A DNA stretch of 64,000 bases from Actinomucor elegans (taxonomy: Eukaryota > Mucoromycota > Mucoromycetes > Mucorales > Mucoraceae): the NCBI GenBank assembly GCA_026027325.1, contig JAMSLZ010000010.1, positions 310,001 to 374,000 of the forward strand, in the 5' to 3' direction. Position 1 is the first letter of the stretch. The number at the start of each line of letters is the position of its first letter. Positions 22,784-31,887 of this stretch are shown here, in pieces. The position numbers and the translations under genes are program-made. Under the pieces are notes generated by a model. The model made no database searches, was not told the origin of the DNA, and saw nothing but the letters and a program-made list of their open reading frames with translations.

Positions 22784-25700
22784 ATGTGGTTGACGATCAG
22801 GAAGCTCAACCACATACTACAAACGACTATAATATCAATAATATTCCTGAAAATAAAAATTTAATTGATTTGGATCCTTACGCTACTATGTCGCTAGATA
22901 ATGACCAGCATCCTCTCTTAACTCCTATTAAGTTAGGCAAACAAGAAGTAAATAATGTCAATGGCAATCGCTTTACATCCCAAGACGTTGTAACGGAAAT
23001 GTTACCTATTGTGTATCCCAACTCGTTACCGGAGGATCTAAAATACCTATCCGAATTGAACTCTATTGCAACTACCTTACCTCTCTATAGGGTGTCATAT
23101 CATGGTCAACCTATTCAGGTTTTAATTGATTCAGGTGCAAGCGAGAATTATGTATCGTCCTATATAGTTAAGCAGTTGGGACGCGAGGAGTTCATAACGG
23201 TGCATGATCGTCAAGTTGAAACGGCTGGTGGTGAAATATCTCAAATCAAGTATAAAGTGAACATGGACATTGATCTAAACGGTTTTCAAGACAAGGTCAC
23301 GGCATATGTATTCGATACTAAGTTTGATCTCATCCTGGGGCGTTCATGGCTGAAGCAAACACAACCATTACCGGATTGGGCAACTGATACTTGGTATCTA
23401 AAAAATGGCAGTATCAAATTAAAACCATGTGTAAACACAAAGCAATCACATCATATACCTAATTTAAATTACCTTATTTCACATAAGCAGGCTGACCGGT
23501 GTATAAAAAAGGGAGCGGAAAGCTTCCTATTGTATATCACCTCCAATACTAGTAACCAAGAACAAGACAAGAATCCAAAGTTACAATCTGACACATATTG
23601 GGATAATCTGGTACAAGAATTTAGCTCTATATTTATGGATAAACTACCGGGACTTCCACCTGAAAGAGGCATTCATCATACCATCAACGTTGGCGATGCA
23701 ACCCCTATTTCAAGACCACCATACAAAATGAGTCCTATGGAACTGGATGAACTACAGAAACAACTGAAAGAGCTACTACAGCTAGGATTGATACGACCAA
23801 GTACATCCCCATGGGGTGCCCCCGTTCTCTTTGTGAGAAAGAAACCAGAACCCAATTCAAATAAGCCAGGCGCTCTACGAATGTGCATTGATTATAGGAT
23901 GCTAAACAAAGTTACTATAAAAAATAGTTCGAGTTTACCTAGGATTGATGAATGCTTAGAAAGGCTAAGTGGTGCGAAATATTTTACAAGCCTGGATCTC
24001 CGTAGTGGCTATCATCAAATCCGTATTGCCCCAGAAGATGTTGAAAAAACCAGTTTTAATACACGCTATGGGCAGTACTCCTGGTTAGTCTTGCCGATGG
24101 GTCTCTGTAATTCCCCGCCAGTGTTCCAAGCCCTCATGAACAAAGTTCTTGCTGACTGTATTGATAAAACAGCTTTGGTGTATCTGGATGACATTCTTAT
24201 TTATAGCAAAACTATGGAAGAACATAAAAAGCATGTGCGACATGTATTGGAATTGCTGGAAAAAGAGAAGCTAATTGTTAATTTGAAGAAATGTGAATTC
24301 GGAAAAACCGAACTAACCTTCGTTGGCTTTCATATTTCCAGTAAAGGCATTGCACCAAGTCCAGAAAAAGTAAAGGTGTTGCAAGAATGGCCTCGCATGA
24401 CTAACGTACAAGAAGTTAGGCAATTTGTTGGATTTGCTCAGTTTTACAAGAGATTCATTAAGGATTTTGCGGCTATTGCTGCTCCACTCACCGACTTAAC
24501 TAGAGGTACTGGCATTAAGAAAAGACCAATTATATGGACAGAAGACTGTCAGCACAGTTTTGACAAGTTGAAGAAACTATTATCATCAAGCCCTGTGTTA
24601 CGCGTAGTAGATATGAACAAACCATTCAAGATTGAAGTGGATGCTTCTGATCGTGGTTGTGGCGCGGTATTGTTGCAACCTGGTGAAGACCCTGATGCCC
24701 AATGGCATCCCATTTGCTTTGAATCCAAAAAGTTTTCGGAAGCTGAGAGGAAGTACCCGGCCCAAGAAAGAGAATTGTTAGGTATACTACATTCTCTTCG
24801 CACTTGGCGTTGTTATATTGATGGCTGCCCTAAAGGATACAAAGTATACTCGGATCATCTTCCCTTGCAATATTTCAGGTCAAAAGACAAGCCGCCAAGT
24901 AGACTTGTGCGCTGGATATCCGAGTTAGAATTATACTCGCCCGAAATTATCTACAAACCAGGCTCGGAAAACACAATCCCTGATATACTATCAAGAATGA
25001 ATTTCGACTCTCCATTGGAACCTCCTGCTGCTACATCCATGGAGCCCGACTATTTATATGCAGCTTGGGACAAGCTACCACCAACTCTTCGTAGCGACTG
25101 GCCACTATTGCTAATACCTGAAAATAGAGCAAAGGTAAAATCCGTAGAAGTCAAGAAGTTACTGGATAACGAGGAAAAGAACTTCATCATTACTTCTAAT
25201 CGAGTTTTCCGCAAAGTAATAGTTAATCAGGAAAAAGGCGATGTCAAGAATGTGCCATTTTTACCCTTTTCGGAACGTGCGGATACTGTAGCTAAATATC
25301 ACGAATCGTTTGGACATGCTGGATACAAGACCATGTTGAAATTATTGATGCCAAGATTCTGGTGGCCTTCTCTGAGGTTTGATCTGAAGCAATGGGTGAG
25401 TGTATGCTATTCCTGCCAAATCAATAGCACTCGCGGTAAAGCTCATCAAGGCGAAATGCGTCCATTAAAAGTACCCACAGCATTTGATCGATGGCATTTG
25501 GATTTCCTAGACCTTCCTACAACAGTAAAAGGTAACAGGTGGTTACTTATTGGAGTGGACTATGCAACTAGTTGGCCCGTGGCGCGTGCAGTACCTATTG
25601 CATCGAAAGAAGCAGTTGCCGATTTTTTGTATGAGGAGATTGTCATGAACTTTGGTGTTCCCTCTGAGATTGTGACTGATCGAGGTGCTAATTTCACCAG

Positions 25701-26991
25701 TGACCTTGTTAAGGAATATCTAAAGCGTATAGGTACAAATCATAAACTAACATCAGCATATCATCCACGTACTAATGGAAAAGCGGAACGGTTTAATGGT
25801 ATCATCAAATCAATGTTACGGAAATATGTCAATGGTGCTCTACATAGATGGGATGACTTCGTGAATACTGCATTATGGGCTTGTCGTGTAAGAGTACATT
25901 CCACAACTGGCTTCAGTCCGTTTTACCTTACCTATGGTCGAGAACCGCGTCTCCCTGGTGATGCACTTCAGCCATATATTGATACTGAAACTTTCAAAGA
26001 TCCACGCACAGTGGCTGATTATACGTCTCGCGAACTGGAGAAGCTTGGTCAACATCGAGCTGCTGCGGAATTCAAGTTGAAGGCCATGGCTGAAAAAGAT
26101 AAAAAGAAATGGGATGCTGCTATTAAGAAACTAAGTTTCGAAACTGGTGACATGGTGATGTTGACTCATGAAGGACGTTTTGGCTTAGAACCTAGATTTA
26201 AAGGCCCTTTTATTATAGTTGAAAGGTATACTGATTTCGATACTTACAAGCTGCAAACGTTGTCCGGTGAGCCATTAAAGTCATTAGTACATGTCGATCG
26301 TCTTAAACCTGCTCGTGGTGAACGACCTACCGAACCTTGGTATGATCCCACTTCGGCGCGTCGAGAATATAATACAATCATGAAGGAAATGACGCCAGTG
26401 TCTACAGGTGGTGTACAAACAAATACTGTCGAGGATAGTGCAAATTCAAAGGTTCCTGTTGTAATCCCTGATGATCATGTTGACCCCATTGAAGAACTAA
26501 TGGTTAAAGAACCTGTTGAAATTACGAAATCGACTGAAGAAGATGGGGCTGAATCCGAATTGACTGGTGTGACTGATGTGGAAGATTTACCACTTAGCAA
26601 TTATCCACCTAGTTTATTATCACAAGCATATTCGGATTCAAGTGTGGCACCAATGGCTATGTCTGCTCCCAAGTTATCTCAGTGTGAAGTGAAGTCTCCT
26701 AGTGACGTCAAGTTGTCTGATGTATCAAAGTCTATGTCTGCTCCTACGACATTCTCGAAAAATATAGATGAAATGCCGAATCAACTAATCATGGGTCCTC
26801 ACTCTAGTCCAATGGTCAGCTTCCCAAGTGTTCAGGGACGAACACAAAGCTTGGAAGGGGGTAATGTCGCGCCAGACGAATTAATGCAAGACGTTCCGCT
26901 GCATTTAGAAGTACGACTCCAAAAGGCACAAAAGAGGAAAAGGCATTTCAAACCGATTTTACAAAATGTCAGGAGACGAAAAGACATATAA
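22750..26991 (+). CDS. pol: Retrotransposon Pol polyprotein (PR-RT-RNaseH-IN)
   Basis: The frame is open from 22,750 and overlaps gag by 34 nt in the -1 frame; there is no ATG at its head (first candidate is GTG at 22,786), so expression by -1 frameshifting is likely. Domains in order: retropepsin with VLIDSGASENYV; reverse transcriptase with LRSGYHQI, LPMGLCNSPPVFQ and the catalytic YLDD at about 24,181; RNase H beginning IEVDASDRGCGAVL; integrase with an H-H-C-C zinc site (YHESFGHAG...CYSCQ), catalytic Asp in HLDFLDL, Asp in VTDRGANF and Glu in GKAERFNG; then a GPF-type C-terminal motif (RFKGPFIIVER). A Ser/Pro-rich tail of about 200 residues follows. The stop at 26,991 lies 127 bp inside the 3' LTR. 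Confidence 0.96.
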   Translation, partial: TTCTKTPGFSVNVVDDQEAQPHTTNDYNINNIPENKNLIDLDPYATMSLDNDQHPLLTPIKLGKQEVNNVNGNRFTSQDVVTEMLPIVYPNSLPEDLKYLSELNSIATTLPLYRVSYHGQPIQVLIDSGASENYVSSYIVKQLGREEFITVHDRQVETAGGEISQIKYKVNMDIDLNGFQDKVTAYVFDTKFDLILGRSWLKQTQPLPDWATDTWYLKNGSIKLKPCVNTKQSHHIPNLNYLISHKQADRCIKKGAESFLLYITSNTSNQEQDKNPKLQSDTYWDNLVQEFSSIFMDKLPGLPPERGIHHTINVGDATPISRPPYKMSPMELDELQKQLKELLQLGLIRPSTSPWGAPVLFVRKKPEPNSNKPGALRMCIDYRMLNKVTIKNSSSLPRIDECLERLSGAKYFTSLDLRSGYHQIRIAPEDVEKTSFNTRYGQYSWLVLPMGLCNSPPVFQALMNKVLADCIDKTALVYLDDILIYSKTMEEHKKHVRHVLELLEKEKLIVNLKKCEFGKTELTFVGFHISSKGIAPSPEKVKVLQEWPRMTNVQEVRQFVGFAQFYKRFIKDFAAIAAPLTDLTRGTGIKKRPIIWTEDCQHSFDKLKKLLSSSPVLRVVDMNKPFKIEVDASDRGCGAVLLQPGEDPDAQWHPICFESKKFSEAERKYPAQERELLGILHSLRTWRCYIDGCPKGYKVYSDHLPLQYFRSKDKPPSRLVRWISELELYSPEIIYKPGSENTIPDILSRMNFDSPLEPPAATSMEPDYLYAAWDKLPPTLRSDWPLLLIPENRAKVKSVEVKKLLDNEEKNFIITSNRVFRKVIVNQEKGDVKNVPFLPFSERADTVAKYHESFGHAGYKTMLKLLMPRFWWPSLRFDLKQWVSVCYSCQINSTRGKAHQGEMRPLKVPTAFDRWHLDFLDLPTTVKGNRWLLIGVDYATSWPVARAVPIASKEAVADFLYEEIVMNFGVPSEIVTDRGANFTSDLVKEYLKRIGTNHKLTSAYHPRTNGKAERFNGIIKSMLRKYVNGALHRWDDFVNTALWACRVRVHSTTGFSPFYLTYGREPRLPGDALQPYIDTETFKDPRTVADYTSRELEKLGQHRAAAEFKLKAMAEKDKKKWDAAIKKLSFETGDMVMLTHEGRFGLEPRFKGPFIIVERYTDFDTYKLQTLSGEPLKSLVHVDRLKPARGERPTEPWYDPTSARREYNTIMKEMTPVSTGGVQTNTVEDSANSKVPVVIPDDHVDPIEELMVKEPVEITKSTEEDGAESELTGVTDVEDLPLSNYPPSLLSQAYSDSSVAPMAMSAPKLSQCEVKSPSDVKLSDVSKSMSAPTTFSKNIDEMPNQLIMGPHSSPMVSFPSVQGRTQSLEGGNVAPDELMQDVPLHLEVRLQKAQKRKRHFKPILQNVRRRKDI
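26852..26864 (+). other. Polypurine tract
   Basis: TGGAAGGGGGTAA lies immediately before the 3' LTR and is the expected primer for plus-strand DNA synthesis. It is also coding sequence for the pol tail. Confidence 0.65.
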
Positions 26992-27274
26992 AGTTTATCA
27001 CGCTATTCACAATGATATATATATTATTAAGCATTTTTATCGTCATATATTGTATAATTTAACATATGATTTATAACAAACATATAACATTCAAAATAGT
27101 ATAAATAGCTTTTAGAACACATCAAAATAAACATTATCTCTTATCTTATAAAATATTTCCAAGTCCTGTACTTACCTCAAGTTACATTCAATTATTCTAT
27201 TGGCTGCGTGATTTCAAAACACGTGATTTTCTATTATTAAAAAGTAAACATCTTTGCCATCTGCAAGACTGACA
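26865..27274 (+). repeat. 3' LTR
   Basis: Same 410 bp as the 5' LTR with no difference found on reading. Contains the last 127 bp of pol. Confidence 0.95.
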
Positions 27275-27734
27275 TTTTAGGTTTTTTGCTTCACTGCGTC
27301 CGAAGCCGGCGAGGTAATACTTTGCTGATCGGCTGGAGCATCGAAAAGATGTATTGCAGTCTAATTTGGGCGCTTGAAGTTCGTTATGATGATAAAGTCA
27401 ACCATAATGACGACTAGATAGGGACATTGGCGAAGTACTAAGTGCATATGCCATACCGGTATCTTCTGATAAAAAAAACTTATTTTTATTTTTTTGAAAT
27501 TTCTTACATGGTTCATCGTTGGATTTACTGACTGGTTGTTCATAGGTTGAAGAGCGAAGAAATCAAAAGTTCAGACATCAATGTTTATTTTGACTGTAGT
27601 AAACATCGTGCGACATCAAAATCTGGCATATTTGTCCTAGAACGAATCTACATTATGATTATTAATATTTTCTTAGGCTATGCGCACGATATATATAATT
27701 CAACTGGAATATTAAAATTGAGAAGAGTTTATCA

Positions 27735-27805
27735 GATGCAGATATTCATTCTGAGCATGGACTAATTAATCAATGCGACATTAGATTTGAGATTTAGAGC
27801 AGAAA
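27735..27805 (-). repeat. Dispersed repeat copy, reverse orientation
   Basis: On the minus strand it reads TCTAATGTCGCATTGATTAA and TAGTCCATGCTCAGAATGAA, very close to the family core. Confidence 0.65.
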
Positions 27806-28082
27806 TTGTGGCTTGAAAAGCATACGATTTATTGCTAATCAAGAGTAAAACATGATATAATCATTCCACTATAATAAAATAGTGATTTTAATAAAATCAA
27901 TGGCTGGTTCTGAACATAAGCTACTAATAATCAAAGAAAATATTAGTCCAAGATCAGTAGAAGAATTTAAAGAACATATATTGTAACCCAAAACGTACAC
28001 ACTTTGTACTAGTTGATACAAAATTCAATAAAATATTATGTTATACTATAAAAATAAGCGTTCTAATAAACGTAACAAAACA

Positions 28083-28145
28083 TTCTGGACATGGACTACT
28101 GATTGAATTCGACATTTGTTCATGATCGGTCGAGAAATCTAAAAA
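28083..28145 (-). repeat. Dispersed repeat copy, reverse orientation
   Basis: On the minus strand it reads AGATTTCTCGACCGATCATG, then CAAATGTCGAATTCAATCAG and AGTCCATGTCCAGAATG. Confidence 0.65.
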
Positions 28146-28354
28146 TGAAGGAAATAAGACATACAGTCTGCCCATTGGACCTATCCAATCAATTAACAGC
28201 GGTGTATACATATGTGCTTTTTTTTTTTTTATTATTACTGATTATCTGATCTGCTATTTCACACTTACACCGAGCGCAGACTTCTATTAATCTCTATAAA
28301 ATGCATTATGAAATCAGCCTCTATATCAAATAAATAATTTATTTATAAAGATGA

Positions 28355-30411
28355 TCAATGACCACCTCCCAACTCTTCCATATCTTGCTCTGAATAACCG
28401 AGCAAAGTCAAAACATATTTCAAACTCTTTTGGTTGATTCTGGCTCCAGCTTGTTCTTGCACACGGGGCTTAGCATTGAAAGCAATACCAAGACCAGCTT
28501 TGTTCAACATCCATAGATCATTGGCACCATCACCAACGGCAATGACTTGTTTCAGTGTTAAGCCTTCTGCTTGCGCAATCACTTCTAATAATTCAGCCTT
28601 ACGGATACCATCCACAACAGGACCAATAGTTTTGCCGGTCAATGTTAAGCCATCAGAAGAAACTTCCAGTTGGTTTGCAAACGCATAATCTAACCCTAGC
28701 TCAGCCTTAACATAAAGTGCCAATGGCATAAAACCGCCTAATAGGTAACAAATTAGAATTACAGAGAAACTCATTTACCAAAATTATGTTGTTACTTTAC
28801 CACTGATGACAGCCAATTTGAAACCAAGCTTCTTTAATGCACGGCACAAGAAACGAGCACCTTCTGTGAAAGTAAGGATTTGCTTGACATTTTCAAGGAC
28901 CCCAACGCTAGTGCCATTTAAAAGAGCTACACGCCGACGCAAAGATTCCTTGAAATCAATTTCTCCATTCATTGCAGCTTCAGTGATAGTCTAAAAGAAA
29001 TCTATTAATTTTACTTTTTTTTTGACAGTATTCAAGACAAAGTCACTTACAGATACTTGATCCACAACACCAGCATATCTAGCAATTTCATCAATTACCT
29101 CTTGATAGATCAGAGTGGAATCCATATCAAAGACCACCAAACGCTTATTCTTTCTAAACACATCATCGCGCTGGAAGGCAATATCGGTACCATGACTTGT
29201 AGACAAACCAATCAATTCAGTACGCAAATCACTCATATCCATACCACGGGGCACACTCAAACGCAAATCAGCGCAAGACAAAACATCATGGTTCTTGTTT
29301 AAACGAATCAACTTTTCAACAGAAATACGATGCTTGAGTAAGAGTCTTGTCCATTCACTCAAGAAAGTAGAGTTCAATCCGTTCTGATTCAAGATAGTAG
29401 CAGCATACTTGACGCGCTCAGAATAAGGCGCTTCTTCTAAAGAGGCAGGGATATAGACAGGTTGCTGTTGAGATGAACGTTTCTCTTTCTTGTTCTTTTC
29501 TTTCTGTTCACGGATAAGAGGTTCAGTTGCTTGAGAGTCTGGGATGTCATAGGTAAGTGTAGCGTCCCACTTTTGCGCTGCTTCAGCCAAGTCACGGAAA
29601 ATGGCTACATTGTCTGATTGCAAGGTGATCAAAACACCAAAAGTGACATTATGGTAGAGACGCGACAACATGAAATCATCAATATCGCAAGGATGGCGAG
29701 CAAGACAGTCCAATACAGCACCAACAATATCAGTACCATGAGGACCTGAAAGAGAGACAAGCACTTTTTGATTGGGACCAACAAAGGTGGGTGGTAGCAC
29801 AGTGGATGGGTTTAAATGAGATGAACGGCTTCGAACCATGATAGGAGAAGTGGCTATAGTGGTGGGGTCTACAGCGTGTTGCTCGTTCAACTTGTTCATC
29901 ACTCTGAGCTTGAGTTGAGTCAAAGCCTCAGCCTTTACTAAAGGCAGGGCAGCAACACGTTGCAAGTAAGGTTCTGATAAAGATAAGCCAGAGTGACGGT
30001 CGTTCTTTTTAATATCTTGGTAATGCCTGTATAGTTGAGGAAAACGAAACGCTCCAAAGTAACAATCTTCTTTAGTAACTGGGTAGTGGCCTCGACAGAC
30101 TGGCCAGCAAGAACTTGTGGTGCTTCTTTGACAAGTGCTGTTGATTCGGTCTCGAAAAACTTGGTGGCTCTCTCTACTTGAGCGTCTAATTTCTCGATAA
30201 ACACGACCTCGCACTTTTGTAATTGACCTAGACGTTCTGATACAAGTTGAGCAAATGGCTGTTGCTTTTGTTGTGTGTTTTCAAGTTTAATAGAGTATGA
30301 ATAGACATCCGTTTTTAAAAACGCTTTGAGGTTATTATAATCGATACAGTTTTCAGCATATTCTTTGGGTAAATGAGATTTTCTCTCGTCTAAATAGTTT
30401 CCAAACTTCAT
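28355..30411 (-). CDS. SER2: SPX-ACT-phosphoserine phosphatase fusion, with a 1-nt frame break
   Basis: Exons on the minus strand: 30411-29051, 28990-28801 and 28737-28355; about 644 residues if one missing base is allowed. The N-terminus is an SPX domain (MKFGNYLDERKSHLPKEYAE, NCIDYNNLKAFLK, NYTGITKILK), a sensor of inositol pyrophosphates. A linker and an ACT-like segment (KVLVSLSGPHGTDIVGAV, about 205-285) follow, then a HAD phosphatase of SerB type: VVFDMDSTLI (Asp nucleophile about 429), EVIDEIA, LAVISGGF (motif II), a lysine in DGIRKAELLEV and AVGDGANDLWML (motif IV). It would release serine from phosphoserine. Within SPX the frame breaks at an A5 run (about 30,008-30,012): before it ILKRTT, after it in the next frame KKNDRHSGLSL. 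Adding one A restores the SPX motif and makes exon 1 end exactly in phase with its intron, so a sequencing error or a recent deletion is likely. Confidence 0.88.
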
Positions 30412-31284
30412 CTTTACGATAAGAAAGAGAGAAGGATTGTATAGATTTGTTTGGAAAGAAAGATAAGATATTAAACCAACCTATGGCAGTCCCAAAATGA
30501 ATGACTCAAAAAGATGCGGATCTCTAAAAGGAGCGTCAAACTTTGCTGCAATTCATTTATACCAATGATGGTCTCTAATCAAAGGGTAAAGAATTCACTC
30601 GTGTATTGAATGGTACTAACATCATCATGTCGCATTTGCTTTGAAACCAAGAGTTTTTTTATCGGTAGACATTAATAGATTTCCAATTTTGTTTTACAAC
30701 TGTCAGCCCAATTTTCCATATGTGAAAGTATATATAATGCATACAAACGCTTTAAAATACAGGTAAAGTATATATATATATATATTATAACCTACTCCTC
30801 TAAAATTCCCAGCAGGATCAGAAAATGATGCAAAGATATACTACCACTATTGCAAAATGATAATATTGATCTGTATTGACATTCTGAGTTGAAATATAAT
30901 TCCTCTCCCTTCCCTGACGCTGGCTCAAAATTTTACCATTTGGCTTTGATCCACTTTTACTAGTAAAACATTACCAATGTCCAAAAAAAACGTTAACATA
31001 ATTGTATATAGTTAAATAGAACATCAATATAAATGAAGATAGCTAATTATTCATCTAATTTATGGAACTAGCTTTGACCAATTTTGTTTAGAAATATACT
31101 CATAGCTCAAGTATTTTATATATAGTAAAGTCCAGATAAAAATGCTTTTACATGTTATCAAATACAGTAGAACTATGCTAATTATCAGTTATTCCCTGAA
31201 GATATTATACTAGCATTCCACAAAGTTAAAAAAACGGCCAAAGGGTAACCCTTACGATTTTTTTTTGAATTCGGCATTATTATA

Positions 31285-31365
31285 TTTCTTGACCAATCTC
31301 GCATTTGATTATTTGCACATGCTAAGAATAAACTGATGATTCTACTAAAACCTTCATCATATTGC
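31285..31365 (+). repeat. Dispersed repeat copy
   Basis: CTTGACCAATCTCGCATTTG is followed by GCACATGCTAAGAATAAACT and ATTCTACTAAAACC, covering both halves of the core. Confidence 0.6.
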
Positions 31366-31454
31366 AGTAAAATATAGGTATTTATCAATAACTGACAGCA
31401 AATTAACTGTGTTTTATGCACTTAAGTTTAATATCTTGTAAGTAATGATGATAG

Positions 31455-31530
31455 ATCTCTCCATCGATCCCGGTTTAATTTCGCATCAAAATAAAGATCT
31501 ATGTGCAAAAATAAACTATTATATTTATTA
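31455..31530 (+). repeat. Dispersed repeat copy
   Basis: AGATCTCTCCATCGATCCCG and GTTTAATTTCGCATC precede GTGCAAAAATAAACTAT. A weaker relative follows at about 31,600-31,680. Confidence 0.5.
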
Positions 31531-31887
31531 GAATTTTTGTTTAATAAATGAATGCATTTTATTTATAAAAAGTTAATCCTATTTTATATAGGTTAGTAGA
31601 TCGAACATTGTCTAGATCTTTCGACAGATCTCGAATTTGCTACCGCCTTTAATAAGCAGTATTTACTCTGAATAAATTATTACTCCTTTCGGACCTCAAG
31701 ATAACGATTTGCTCCATTTTTAATTGAAACTTGAAAAAAAAACTATACCAAAACCTCATGTTTGATAACGTAATACCAGAATTGTTAACAATCTTGGGAG
31801 TAGTTTCCCAAAAACTCCGAGACGTGTTGTTTATTTCAACCAATCTTTTTTTTTCTGTCTCAGTCAATTCAACACTTTTTTCTTATA

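Larger units (their letters stand above)
21403..27274 (+). mobile_element. Complete Ty3/Gypsy LTR retrotransposon
   Basis: 5,872 bp from LTR to LTR. LTRs of 410 bp (21,403-21,812 and 26,865-27,274) begin TGTCGCGCC and end GACTGACA and appear identical by eye. The order is gag, protease, reverse transcriptase, RNase H, integrase, which defines the Ty3/Gypsy class. Flanks are TTTTT on the left and TTTTA on the right, consistent with a 4-bp (or imperfect 5-bp) target duplication in a T tract. All reading frames are open. No chromodomain is recognised after the integrase. Confidence 0.97.
27275..28354. other. Intergenic between retrotransposon and phosphoserine phosphatase
   Basis: AT-rich, with two reverse-oriented dispersed repeat copies. 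The 72-codon frame at 27,547-27,765 has no family resemblance and overlaps a repeat copy. Confidence 0.5.
30412..31887. other. Divergent intergenic region with repeat copies
   Basis: About 1.5 kb between the SPX fusion (minus) and SAC3 (plus). It holds an AT dinucleotide run at about 30,770-30,785 and two or three dispersed repeat copies. No gene is supportable. Confidence 0.5.
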
